Below, piece after piece: positions 24,701 to 38,132 of a stretch of 64,000 nucleotides of DNA. The notes below the pieces were generated by a model. That model searched no databases and was not told where the DNA came from. It was given only the letters and a program-made list of their open reading frames with translations. The position numbers and the translations under genes are program-made. The stretch is from Himantopus leucocephalus (Eukaryota > Chordata > Aves > Charadriiformes > Recurvirostridae), in NCBI GenBank assembly GCA_003993805.1, contig RSEF01000018.1, positions 132,253 through 196,252 on the forward strand, read 5' to 3'. How positions within the stretch are numbered: the first letter of the stretch is position 1; each line of letters starts with the position of its first letter.

Positions 24701-27700
24701 GTCTGGCTCTGGTGCCATCTGTAACACCTTGCGATCTGTGTGCTCCAACTGCTTCACCCCCCACCACCCCAGCCCCAGAGAGGCCAGGGACGTGTTCAGC
24801 ATCCCTGGAGACCCGGCTGCCGCAACCACAGGGTAAAATGCCGGGGGATGCACTGAGCTGTCTCCCAGCAGGGTCCTGCTGCCGACCCCGTTCTCGACGT
24901 TCCCTTTGCACAGGCTGTGGTGCTCAGTGGTGGTGCTCAGTGGCCCTGAGAGCTCACCCAGCAGAGGTGCCACCCCGGGCAAACAGCGAGGCGCCTACTG
25001 CTGAGAGCTGGACGGGCGCATGGAGGGGGGTTCAACAGGGGCGTGATGGGACTGATGCCGAACGCAGACCAGGTTGAAGAGGCAGAGGAGGACTGACAGG
25101 GAGGCCAGCCCTCCACCCTCGCCAGAGGTCTTTACCTGCTGTAGCCCAAACATCCTTCACATTGGCATAAATATTGCTGTGCCTGTCGCTGAACTGAAAG
25201 AGCGAAAGCTTATGGACAACCCGGGACCAGCTGGATCCGAGTGCCTGTGGCATCTGTGCTGCTGCCACCTTCCTGTGCAGCCCCACAGACAACTGTCCGT
25301 CTCACTCACCCTCACCACTGCTTCAGAGGGTACAGTGGTGCTCCTGCCACAGCAGCTCTGTGCTGTCCGTCCCAAGTTCCTCTAATTCACCGGATTAAGG
25401 GAGAAAAGTTGGTCTGATTACAGATGGAGTTTCCCCAGTGAATCCTGCACAGCTGCAGGATCTCACCATGTGAAGAAAAACAAAACCCGCTTTATTTGAG
25501 GGAAATCTGGGAAGTTATCCTTGTCTTGGCCAGACTCTATAGTCGTCTTGCTCACTTAAATGTATTGAATCTGTGTCTAATTAATCATACCCTACTACAC
25601 CACAGCAACACACTTAATATTATTATAACAATGTTTAAATATTGTTTAAAAATATAGAGAACTGCAACTTCGCTCATTGCAACTGGTGGTTGCTGTTCCT
25701 CAGAGTGTGCTCCTCAAAGAGGGAATCTCTGGAGCTGAAAGCCGTTTTCTCAGCATGCTCTGAGCAAAAATAATGAATGTGACATTTCATGATCTCCACT
25801 GAAAGAGAAAAGTCTTTAGACAGGAAACAGGGCTGAGATCAAAATTAGTGTTACAGGAACAGCTTTCAGATCTGGCTTGCTCTTTTCTGGGGTGATATAT
25901 TTAACTCCTGCTGAAGAAATTGCCTTCCTACTGCTGGAGCTGAAGCTTAGCAGACAGAGGAGAAAATGAGCCAACACTGAAGAAAAGGGGGGGATTACAT
26001 ATTTATAAATAAATTTCTCACCTTGAGAATAAAATGTGGAAGCTGTCAAGCAAAGCAACATCATAAATAAAGGAAAAAGCTTACACCAGAGGAAAAATTG
26101 TGTCCTACTTTGTAATGATCATTGTCCTACATTGTAATGATTCAGTTCTACTCCTTGAAAATATTCTGATATGGCAACTGAGGCAATAACACATTACATG
26201 ACAGAGAGAGACAATTTCCACTCCCGCGGAGCAGAATAAGACATCTTAGGTGTACAAGCTCTATCAGAGTCTAAGCCGTAACCTTATTTGTTAAAATTAA
26301 ATCTTTTTAAGGATTTTAGCTGCACTGCATTTCAAGCCACAGGAAGCTGGAGGATGCCCGCCCTTCAACCTGCATGCCACCTGAAAAAAGAGACAATGAC
26401 AAACCATGACCTCAAAACATTTACTATATGCCCTACCTGGCAGGAGAAGCACCTGTGACAGTTGTCTCTTGTACTCAAGCCAAATAGTGCTGATGATGCT
26501 AGTGCTGCATTTCTCCAGAGGGGTATGGGTGCACACCTCGGGCAGGCACCATCGAGCGGTGCTGGGAGCTGCACTGTTAAAATCAGCAATGCGAGGACCC
26601 ACAAGGCCTCCATCACACAGAGCAAGGCAAAGGTTATTAGCCAGCATCATCATTATTTTCAAAAAATGAAATGGACTCGGATTGATTTTGTTTCTTTCAC
26701 ACGTGGTGTGTGTCAGAGAGGGTGATGGTGCACAGAGGTTAAGGCATGGAGCCTCTGAGATGAGAAAAAAGCAGCCGACGACTGCATGAGGCTCTCACTT
26801 GGTGGTGAGGAGGAACATCCCATCCCAGTGAACATCCCATCCCAGCAGAGGGAGGGAAAAGCCTGAGCACAGCAATGCAAATCAACGTCCTCAAAACACT
26901 TCCCTCCCATGTGAGGGGGAAAAGGGATTTCCAGGCTCTCTTCCCTCTAACCACAGGCAAACATTGGATCCCCCAGCACTGAGAACAAAAGCAAATTCCA
27001 TGCCATGGAAATGAATGTTGAAATTCGTTGGCTCCAGGGGCTGACACTGGGGCTGGGAACAGACCGGAGTACCCCGGCGGTAGCATCGGCGGTAGCATTG
27101 GAGCTCAGGAGCAGCCGAGCCCCAGGAAACAGGAGGGGGAAGGGAGGAGGAGGCTCAGCCCCGTGGCTCTAACAGCACTGCATCCATCAAGGACACCCAC
27201 ACAGAGCACTGACCAGTGCTAACGCAGGGGCTGCCGGCACTCCTGCTTGCATATTCCTGATCCTAGAGACACAAAATAGACATTTCCAGAGATCCACATC
27301 TTGTCCAGCAAAAAGCCACTCCATTCAGCGCAGCCAGCTTCGTTCCCTGTGTCACAAAAGTCACTGTCTTCAGCTGTAAGTCCAGGAGCTGCTGCTTTGC
27401 ACGGGGCTCAGCTGGCCCCTCTCAACAAGCCTATTCATGATCAGCTCGAAGGACGGGGTAAGACCCATGGGCTGTGGAGACTCTGAGCCTCGTGCAAAGT
27501 CCGCTGAGGTCAACCGAGAGGTAGAAAATCGGTGAAGCAGAAGAACCCTTCCCAAGAAGAGCTCTCTGCAGTTGAGGCTGTGGCGGCGGCCAGCTGCTGC
27601 CTGGGCCAGCCCGGCTCTCTGTGCCACCCACCTGCAGGCAAACCAGGAGCCTGATGGCCATGGGGTGCCCAGAGGTGGCAGCTTCCCCTGTGACATCCAT

Positions 27701-29996
27701 GCAAATGACATAAGGAGGTGATCTGTGCATCTGAAATGATCTGCACGTAGTTACAACTGAGCAGCCTCTCAGCCCAGAAGATACAGGTGGAACAGCTCTT
27801 GGCCTGGAGAATGGAGCCATTGGGTCACAGTCGCAGAGCCTGTGGCAGTCCCTGTACTCCCCAGATCAGACTGGAGTGGTCCTCCCTTGGACACACAGAA
27901 GGAGTAGTGCATGGGTGCAAGCCTATAAGGTTCTGATACAAAGAACTTGCTGGGCATCACTGGGTGGAGCTCTGTGATCAAGTTCTCCAACCTACTTGAG
28001 GGAAAAATGCAGCCACAGTTGTAGCATTCACTTTTTCTGATTCACCGTGAGGGCAGCAGCCCTCAGCGTCTTTCCCCTGTCATCTGCTGCTTGGGGCTGG
28101 TGGTCTTTGTCTGTTGGTTCCCTGTCCATGGGGCTCTAACGTGGCCAGAAGACGTCCTGTCCTGCTCCAGTCAAGAGTCCCACTCCTGAGATGTCGCACC
28201 TCAAAGCTGACAAGATGCCAGAGCAGGGGCTCGCTAGTCAGAGATATGTTGGAACACGCCCTGTTCTCTCCTACAGTGACAAGGTGGGCAGCACCCTGCC
28301 TGGCACACACTGGACAGGGCAGAGCACTGGCCACAGGGTTCACAATATGCTGGGAACAGTGATTTGCACCAGCTCTCCTCCCCACCACTTCCAGCACAGC
28401 CAGCAAGGGGCACATCAGAAGAATTTACCATGGCCCCTGAGCTGAATTAGAGCCCATGATCACGTCTCTAGCTGGCACTAAGGCAAAGCTTTGGTCCCTC
28501 ACCAAGGATCCATGTTCAGCTTTGGTAAACTGTGGTGGCCAAGAGCAGAGGAGGGAGCAGGAGTGAGGGAGTTCAGCAAACCCTGCGGCAGTGCAGCTGA
28601 GATGGGAGCTGGGCACCGGAGCTTACTGACTCAGTTTCATTTCAAAATTATTCTCCAAAAGGGACCCACAGATAATTTAAACATGATTTCTTTCTGGAAT
28701 ACCTGAAGTTCTGTTCTTCACCCCGTAACAGACTGAGCTTCAATTCCAGTCTTCACTTGGTGCCAGTTATCACTGGCAGTCCACAGCACAATTAGACAAG
28801 TTCTAGGCTCTCCTCTAAATCTTGCTGTTGAGAGTGATTACTTGGCCTTGGGTAATGAATTAGTCCTATTATACAGCAGCTGGCATGGGAGAAGCAAATC
28901 TGCTGCTCAGGCAGCTCATTACACAGGCAGAGCTGGAACTGCTCAGCCATGTGCTGCACACACAGCCCTCAGCAGGAGTTTTAAACTGAATTCTGCAAAC
29001 AGTACACACATTTCCCCGGGACTGCAAAATACACTACGTTCATCATTCCAGTTTCTGTCTGTTCCTTTCTGAGTTAAGCATTTGCCCACCCCTTGGAAAT
29101 AGAATTCCTCATCTGTGCAATTTATGCATGGCACTTTGCCATATCAGTATCAAATTTGAACTGCATTAATTCTTCATTCTCTGCCACCCCTTGCAAACTT
29201 GTGTCACTCCAAACCTCCAGTTTTCTCCCCCAAGCTAATTATTCCTTCTCCCTCACTACCAAAAACTTCCTAGCTCTTGATGCTGCCTCTTCTCTGACCA
29301 AGCCGCATTTCTGCAGCAACTGAAACTGCTCTTGTCACACACTAGCTTCTCGTTGTAGGTTTGGCTTTGTGGCTTTGTGGCACATGGCTCAAGGAGGAGC
29401 ACGTGAGCACAGTGCAACTGCAGGGGTTTGTTTTGGAAACATGAATAAAGTGCTAAATAAGTGAATTAGAAAGGATCTGGGAGACAAAGCAGATCCATCC
29501 AGCCAACTGAAAAGAACATTCTGAAAGTGCTCATAGGTTACCAGAGGGGAAAAAAAGCAGAATGACAGAATACACTCAACAGCAATGTTGAGTGGCTATA
29601 GCCATGATGGCATAAGCCTATGCATTAGGTTCTCTTGGGAGTGCTCATATCTTCTGTTAGACCAACCATCACAAGTATGCTTGTGAAAACATAAACTTTC
29701 TGTGAAGACTTTCAGAAGAAAAGAAGCAGTCAAGGAGTGAGAAAACTACTGTGCAAAAGAAAAAACTGATGCGCCAGAGAGCAGGGAGCAGAAGCAAAAA
29801 GAGTTAGTCTTCCTCAAGTCAAAAGTCAACTACAAAGGCCTGATGATGCCACCCACTCCTCAAGCAATTCAAGAAAAGCAGAGTGAGAAGTGCATTGTAA
29901 ATATGTGCAAGTTATACTTTTTTTTTTTTTTAACATGAGGCAAAAGCCTGAAGAGCTTTGGTAAGTCTTTAATGAACAGGTAACACCACAGCAAAC
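21786..29996 (-). other. GAS7: GAS7 intron 1, between ancient CR1 and second LTR
   Basis: No exon or RNA gene is recognised. The 22.6-25.4 kb part is GC-richer. Small local duplications are visible: a 19-bp unit repeated with one mismatch at 26101-26119 and 26123-26141, a CATCCCATCCCAG duplication near 26816-26845, and a CGGCGGTAGCAT duplication near 27075-27100. A T12 run lies near 29920. Confidence 0.5.
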
Positions 29997-30646
29997 TGTT
30001 CTGGTTTGAGCAACACAGGACTAATTTATCTTCTAATACTCGGGAAGACTGTGCTTTTAGAAGACTCTGGTTTCTGAACTTGTGAAAATATTTATTTTCT
30101 AGCCAGCTGTGGTGTGTGGGTTTCAAGGTCTCAGTGTTTTCAAGATTGCCAGGTGCGGGGATGAGGAGGAGTGAGATCTAAGCACTTGACCCAAGCTGGC
30201 CAACAGGGTTATTTCATACCATGAATGTCACTTTTAATATAAATTACAATGTTTGCTGCGAAGCTTGCTCCCTCCTGTGACAGCTGCCATCCTGAGAATT
30301 TTGTGCCCCAATGCCAGACTCCTGAGCCCTTCCCTTCCTCCCGAAGCCGCAGCGCTCGCAGTGTCCCACATTTACTGTCCACTGCTGGGACTGCACGGCT
30401 TCCTGCTAATATAATTGGCTGAGTATAATCTTTGCATATTCTGTATTGGTATCGTGATCAATATTGGTTGTTTAGTGCTATTAATGTTAATTATTTAATC
30501 TTACTCTAATAAATCTGTTTATACTTCAACTCCTGGGTTTTCTTGTTTTTTCCCCGATTCCCTTTCCCAGATGGGGAGGGGTCATCGGGTGACAGAATGA
30601 TTGTCTAAACAACAATAAATTGTTATGGGTTTCTCAAACCATAACA
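29997..30646 (+). mobile_element. solo LTR with intact 5-bp target-site duplication
   Basis: The 650-bp element starts TGTTCTGGTTTGAG and ends CTCAAACCATAACA. These termini are inverted repeats of each other with one mismatch. The bases CAAAC lie immediately before (29992-29996) and immediately after (30647-30651), a perfect 5-bp target-site duplication, as expected for ERVL-type integration. On the plus strand it keeps a TATAAA at 30238-30243 and an AATAAA at 30508-30513, giving an LTR with recognisable promoter and polyadenylation parts, antisense to GAS7. No internal viral genes are present, so it is the product of LTR-LTR recombination. Confidence 0.9.
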
Positions 30647-33600
30647 CAAACAAATTACACTAGTGATAACTGCAAAATATTACATACAGAGGTAATAACT
30701 TGAATTCCACATGTATCTTTCACATCCCAGGCAATGTCCAGCAGCTCAAAGATCCTTGCACTTTCCCTCTGTCTTCCACAAAATCTGGTCCTTTGGCAAT
30801 CCAGGGAGCTCTGAGGAGAGGGGAGATGCTTCATTTTAACCCCTTCCATGCTCCCCATTCAACTGCTGTATCTTTCCTCAACAGTCTGAGGGATGCTTGA
30901 CCATGCCTCTGACTGAATGGGTGGGAGAAGGCTGACAGAGGCCAGGAGCAACTCTGAGATGCCAGAAAGCACACTGCGGGTCCAGGGAGAGATCAGATTT
31001 AACTCTGAGCTAACAGATCTGCCTCTGAAAGTTAAGGAAGATTTTACAGGGGTTTTGAGTAAAAGATAGGGGCAAATATGGGAAGATAAAATGAGCAGCT
31101 TGGGACTTGTAATCGTGTCATGATGTGCCTCTGCTCCTTCCTCACTCTCACGCCTTTCTCCCTTTTACCAATTCCCAACCGGCTGAGTGTGAGAGGGCCT
31201 TTCAAAGACTGCGGTTCGGTGCTGATGGGACAACCTGACAATTACAGGCTGCATATCCAGCCCAGAGTGAGCTCCTGCTTTCCCTCTGGGCAATGGCCTT
31301 CAGCCTCACCCTGCTCTGGCAGCCCCCCGGCGCCGCTGCCTGGCTCTGGAGCTGGCCAGCCACTGGGCTGGGTAGACCCCGCACCGCCTTCCTGCCAGCT
31401 GCGTGCCGTCCTCGCTTCCCAGCGCTCTGTGGGACAGCCACGGAGAACTCGCTCACACCCCTTCCTTACGGACCTTGGCCTGATCCGTCCTATGACACAA
31501 ACGTCACAGGTCTTTACAAGACTTTTTATTTTTAATTACCTTTCACTGAGTTTTTTTTCCTCCATGGAAAACCAACTGATAGCAGAAGAGAGAGGCACAG
31601 AACTGGTCAATAGGGGCAGACGAAGTGACAGCAGATAAAACAGTTAATGATGAAGTTACTTTGTTCCTAGCGTACACCCTGGAGACTGCAGTAGCAGAGG
31701 TGCAGAGGGCTGAGAAAGCCCTGGGAGATCTGCGCAGTGAACAAACTTGGTGCTCAGACCAACACTGGAAGACCACGGTGCTTTTGCTGCCAGCATCACA
31801 GTGGGAATAGCTGTGGCTCAAGAACAGTCTGCACAGTCTACTCTTATCAACTATGAATGTAGGAAGAAGTGCCAGACAGATCTCAAACAATGTCAAAGAA
31901 AGATTTTAGACCTTTGGGTCTGCACCCATCTAGGCATTCAAAGACCAGTGACCAAAGTCACCTAAATTCAGTCGGCCTAAATTCACTCCAAAGTGGCCCA
32001 TGCCAACAACTGACTATGGGGTGACCACTCACAAATGCTGAAAAAGGTATATGTTGAAAGACACTGGCCTGTTCCACTGGCAGATGTGTTCTTCTACAAG
32101 ATGAAGAGTGGTAGTTCCTGACTAACCCATGGCATCCCCCTTCTGGAATTTGCCAGCAAAAAAGCAAACCACAAATGTACTAGGCTAATACAAAAGCTAT
32201 TTTGATAGCATAATGTGGAAAAATGGATTACTAGTATAAGCAAAAAACTTTCTGTGCTATTACATACACCTGCAAAAGGAGCGCTTCCCAGGACGGTCAC
32301 AGCAGCGTGTACAGAGAAGGTGCCACGGCAGGCAGAGTACCACCAACAACTCTACAGCCCATGGAGTATAGCTTGCTCTCCCCCTCGACCAAAACCAGTT
32401 TTACCAGCCAAAAGTGCACTTTTGCTGGTATGGCAGGTATGCGAGGGGCTCTTGCTGGCCCAGCCCCCTCCCACGCTGAACCCTGTGTGCGTAGGCTCAG
32501 CCCATCCGCCTGCACTGCAGGTACAGTGCAAACCTGTAGAGCTGATCGCCCAGGTTTCCTGCCACATACCAACCCTTCACGTGAGGTCCCCTTAATAGGT
32601 AATGTCTTACTCAGTGGTGTGACAAAAAATTCCAACTACACTAAAGCATACTTACATTTTTCAAGACAAACACTTGATGAAGCACCCTGTTCTTGAAAAA
32701 CAGTGGCTGAACAAACTGTTGGCCTTGATTTTACACTGTTCTGCACTCTAAGTGGATCATACCAATAAAAGGGAGCGTGAAATGTAATTAAATACGGCCA
32801 ATGACACTTTAAACTGACGTAAACTGATGGCAGCGTGCAAAGCACAGAGTGGGGACCATCAAGTCCATTATGCTTCTTTCAGATTTGCCCAGGTCCCCCT
32901 TCCCGGTCTGCAAATGGGGAGCCACATTGCGTTACTGGGAATGTGCACAGCAGGGAGCCACCACCGCAGCACGGCCCCAGCCTTCGCGAGGCTCCCAGCA
33001 AATCTGCCCTGCGTGCACAGTAAGCGAGGCACATCCCATAAGCGCTGGATTCTGAAAAAGCTGCACAGAACAAGTGCTCCCTGGAAGTGTCAGAAATCAA
33101 AGACAGAAATATCGGTGCCTCCTGTCAAATATTCCAACCCAAGACACAAGTTGGCAGTGCTTCCTGCCACGCTCAGCAGGCTGGCTCCCTGTGCTCTGCC
33201 GATGGCGTGGGCAGGATGAACGCGTGCAGCGTGAGAAATATCACTCCTGCTGCCCAGAGTTGTAGTGTGGCCACAGCGAAAACAACTGCAGCAGTCACAA
33301 ATATTTCCAAAGAGAGATACTATCTGCAATGCTGCAACACCACATAGTTGTTCCTGTTACTGTGGGACTTCTCCAAAACAGAAGAATGTCCTATCTTTGG
33401 GATTGCGCTTGATGTCAGTAGTCACTGAAATAGTGAAAACAAGTCCTGAGCACATACTCAGACGTTTAAGACTCTGGTAATGCAGAACCGGGGTGCATTG
33501 CTGATAATAACATGTTCCATGGGGCATAAGCAACCATGGAAGATAAGGAACCATGGAGAATAAAACAAAGCTTTAATCCGGTTATTTAAATGACCAGTTA

Positions 33601-36600
33601 ATTCTCCCTGGTCATTTATTATCACACAGGTAAAAGTGAAATAAGAAGAGAAAACCAAACCCCACCAAATCTGCCAGAATCTTCTCGTCTTGGTTTCAGG
33701 CCTACATTTTCCATTTTGGACACCAAAATAAAGACATTTTTTAGAAAATACTGAGTATCTGGCATCTTTTCATTATTCCTACTGTGTCTTTTTAACTACA
33801 CTCCGTATAATACAAAGTACCATGTAACACATTCAGCACATGTTGTTGCAGCACAACACTCAAGACATTGAAGGTGCATTTTGCACCCAATTTGGAAAGT
33901 GAGACTAGAGTACCCCATAGCTATCACTGCAGAAACCGCTTCTACATTTGTGCACAGGATGTGTGCCCTTTCAGAGCACGGAATGAATGGGGAATTCTTT
34001 AGGGAACTAAGTGATCTTCAGGTGAGTCTTTAAAGGATCCACATCTTTCATCCTTCCTGTGTATCCACCCTTAATGTGCAGGTGCATAGCAACTCATTTA
34101 ATCTTTAACATCTACAAGGCAAGCATCTACAGCAAGACTATCTGTTTTTAGGGTCTGTTTGCAATCCATGGACAGAAAGACCCATGACATGTTTTTTATC
34201 TTTTAGCCAAGGATAAAGGAAAACATCTTTAAAAATTCTGTCCTGTGCAACTTCTGGAAGACCACCGATGTGATTGTTCTCACCTGCTAGAGCTGCAGCA
34301 TCCACGAGCCCAGCATCTGCAACCCCCCAACTTGTGCAGAGGACAGAAGAGCTCACAAAAAATGCCACACCCATCAGGAAGACCCTTCCTTTCACAAATT
34401 TTTGGTATTTATGGTAGTCTTCAGTTTTTAAATTCTGTCTATAGTTTCAACAGTCCAAGAGAATTATCAACAGATGCACGATAGACAGCACTCTTATGAG
34501 CGAGGGATTGTGAACTGTTGCATCACATCTCCTTCACATTCTCAAGGGGCTTTAAAATCCCTCAGAAACCTTGATTGAAAAGTCATCTTCTGGTAGTGAA
34601 ACATAATTTCCTCACCCTTTTAATATGAGAAAAAATTTTTTTCACTTCGTTCACATTTTCCAGAAATGTCAATGGTCAGATGACCAGAAGTTTCAAGTCT
34701 GAAAAGACACAGTTACAGAAAATCACAGATATAAAAAATGACACTTTGAAACTAAAACGCAAAGCAATACCACATGATTCTCATTGTCACTCCTACCTCA
34801 CAAATGCCCCACTTTGGACAAAAGTTTGCTGTTGAATCACACAAAGCAGACCAGCCTCAACAGCTGTGAGCGCTGAATTTTGAAAACTCGGCCCCTTCCC
34901 CTGAGACAACACCCACCGCAGCCTCCACCTACAGCCTTGCAAATCTCCCCCTTTGCCTTCCTTGGTCATCCCCACGGGGAGTCATCCCTGCTCTGGGAGA
35001 ACCAAAAATCATCCTTCTGTGCCTGGAGGAGATGCCGTCCCCTTGTTGGACGCGGTGGCTGCTCATCCCCAGCACCATCTCTCAGTGGCAGCAGAACAGC
35101 CAGAAAGCTCAAGGAGGTGCCACAGGCATCCCTGGGCAGGGCTGGCAGGAGTTCCAGTTCCAGCCTGGCACTCGCTCAGCCAAGTAGCTTAACTGCTAAG
35201 CTTGTAGCATCAGAAGCTAAACACCGTACAGGTTCCCTGAGCACAACGCCATGCTCACTCCCAAGCTGCTTAAAAACCACAGAAGGGTTCAGCACCCACA
35301 GCCTTGTCACACTAGATTAAAGACCAGATTCCTCTCCCATCACACAAGACTGCATGTGGAGCATCACTTGTTCCATGCAGTAGTCTTAGAAAAAAGCAGT
35401 GGCAGCAGCCGCATTTGTGCCTGAGACCATCACACATCCCCTCGGTAGTTGTTGCTCTCTGTGACTTTTTATGTTGAGCTGATTTTTGAGTGGGGAGATG
35501 GAGGAACAAGAGAGCCTGAGATAAGAAACTCCAAGGATGTAAAAGAACCTGCTAAGAAAGCAAAGCACCATTGCTGCATGCAGGAGGTACCGACGGCACA
35601 TACAAAGAGCCCAGGCCTCGGGTACTCACAGCCAGCCAGTTAGTTCCCAGACACAACCTTATTCTTCTTTCTAAGGTCATCAGGAAAAGCTCTGTTGCAA
35701 TAGGCCCCAACATCTCCTCTCTTCCAAGTGTGTTGTACGCGTTATGTAGCTCCCATGGTAGCAGAGAGCAGGTCCAGCAGCTGGTTGTGGCAGCCCTCGC
35801 TGCGGCAGCACACAGCACAGCCGTCATGTCGTAGCACTGGCGACAGTAATGCCCATTTCTAGGACTGGCTGGATATTTTCTGATAAAATGTTTTGGGGTT
35901 TTCCTTGGTCAAAATACACTCCATCACTAACGTGAAGAAAGAGAAATATAAACCATAATTTTTATCTCTCTAAAAATAGGGGTTTCATCAAAATAGTGTT
36001 TCACATACATGTTTGGAAGTTGAATTTTGTCATGAAATGGAATTCTCCTTGCTAATCAGCTGGCAGATTCTAGTTTCTCCTTAAGCACAGGGTCTCCTTG
36101 GATCGTATCAGCTTACAACGAGGTACAGCTTGGCACAGAAATCCTCTACACATTCTCTGCCATTACAAAATAAAGTAGAGGCATTATCATTTCTACAAAT
36201 TCCTTTCATCCTTTTTGTCTCTGACTACCTGGGCACAAACAATGAAGCAGTTCGTGCCGTGCCATGCCTCCTGCAGCTGCATGTGCCACAACCTCCAGGC
36301 TCAACCGTTTGCACATCGGCACGTTCGTGTGGCAAGTGTCACAGGGTGGGTTAGGTGAGACAAGTTACCCCCGAATATTGCACAGCAGAGGAAGCAATGT
36401 ATAATACTGCCTGATGCCTGCACATGCACCGCACATCAGGGAGAAGCGCGCGACTCTCTCCTTCCAAAGTGCCTCTGGGTTCCAGTAAATCAAGCTGTGA
36501 AAGCGCAGACGAGATCAGTGGCAGCTCTCAGTCCCACTCAGTCCAGCTCGCTCAGTCAGATTCCAGAGCCACCTCCGTCCATGCTGGAAGCACACACTGT

Positions 36601-37694
36601 GCTTCATACAGAGACTTACATCTGTGGGATGACTGAAGCTATAAAAAGTGCTGACAATTTTCAGCAAATTTGCATATGTTGCTACTGCTGCTGCTTATAT
36701 AAGAGATTTCTAGCTAACCACAAATACAAAAAGCCATGCCCAAAATAGATTTTAAAACAAACCGCTTGCAAATGTGACTGAGTGACACATCTCCCCACCC
36801 CTCTGAAAATCATTTCTCCAGAAAAGGCAGACGCAACAGCCAGTGTTTCCCCAGAGGGTCCCGTGCAAAGCACATCCTGCAGTACGTACCCCAGAGGTCT
36901 GACACCACCTCTCTCCCTTGGCATCTCTGCTGTCCTGCACCACAAACTGGGACACACCTGAGACTCGTCCTAGGTTGCTCTCGGGTCTCTGGAGCTGCAC
37001 AGATCTCTCTCCATCATCCCAAGCACCTCTGATGCAGATGGGGTGAGGAGGCAGGCAGCCTCTGGGGAGGAAACATTTTCTTACCTTCAGCTGCTAAGAA
37101 ATCCCTCCCTGTATCACACACCACATTCCACCTGCTCTATACTCATGTTCACCGTGGCAGCGCTGGCTTGAAGGGCTGCTCATCGCCCATATCTACACAG
37201 GTTCCTCTTTGCACCAGGCTGGGAAGAACAACTGCTTAACCTGTGACTGCAACAGCCTGGTACAGAGGATCCCTGCATAGCCCTGCTCAAATGGTCAAAA
37301 GGTCAGGCAAAAATATAAAAGTACGCATGAGGGAGGAAATGGTCAGAAGATGCAGCTGCTAGTCCCTGACTTCCAGGTCTCATGGCTAACATAGTTACAA
37401 ATCACCAAAGAAGGGCTGAAGGTTGAAGCTGATGGTGTATCTGCTCAATGGGATATGGATCACAAGCAAGAACATCCCTCCTTCCCCAAGCCCTTGAGTT
37501 TGCAGAAGAGTGTTGCTTGCTCACAGGCCAAGCTCAGTCACAGCACAACCGTATGAATTTGGCAGCACTCCTTCGGATTCCCCTGGTGTTGAGGGATTCT
37601 TATGTTGAGGAAATATTGGTGGGGGGCTGTCTCTCCATGAGCCTACTACCTTCAAGAGCACAAACAGTATAAGAAACAGTACTTGGCTTCCCAG
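30647..37694 (-). other. GAS7: GAS7 intron 1, between second LTR and CR1
   Basis: No exon is supported. A minus-strand 85-codon frame at 34138-34395 begins with a hydrophobic, signal-peptide-like stretch, but it resembles no protein I know and lacks good splice context. No known repeat was recognised in this interval. Confidence 0.5.
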
Positions 37695-38132
37695 CACAAG
37701 GAAGACAAGGACATACTGGAGAGAGTCCAGCAATGGGCCGCAATGATGATTAAGGGATTGGAGCATCTGTCATACAGGGAAAGGCTGGAAGAACTGGGGC
37801 TGTTTAGCACCAGGACAAGAAGGCTCAAGAGCAATGTTATCAATGTGTATAAAGACCTATGGGGCGGACAATGACAGTAAAAAAAGCAGAGACACACTGT
37901 TCTCAGTGATATCAAGCGAAAGGATGAGACGCAACAGGCACAAATTAAAACACAGGAAATCCCTTTCAAACATAACAAAAAAATGTGAGGGTAGTCAAAC
38001 ACTGGAACAGATTGCTCAGAAAGGTTGTGGAGTCTCCATCCTTGCACATATTCAAAACCTGATCAGACACAGCCAGGCAAGCTGGCCTAGCTGATCTCCA
38101 GAGGTCCCTTCCAACTCAGTGATTCTGTGAAC
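37695..38132 (+). mobile_element. CR1 LINE, 3' fragment
   Basis: The CR1 landmarks are in order: an ACTGGAGAGAGTCCAGCAATGG block, the GGAAAGGCTGGAAGAACTGG block, CTGTTTAGC, a CACTGGAACAGATTGCTCAGA block, then GGTCCCTTCCAACTCAGTGATTCTGTGA. The tail motif is mutated (GATTCTGTGA), so it is a moderately old copy. Confidence 0.88.

Noticed and set aside
34138..34395. 85-codon minus-strand frame starting with a hydrophobic, signal-like stretch
   Set aside because: It looked like a small secreted protein or an exon, but matches nothing I know, has a stop shortly upstream and lacks a good acceptor. Random frames of this length are common here.
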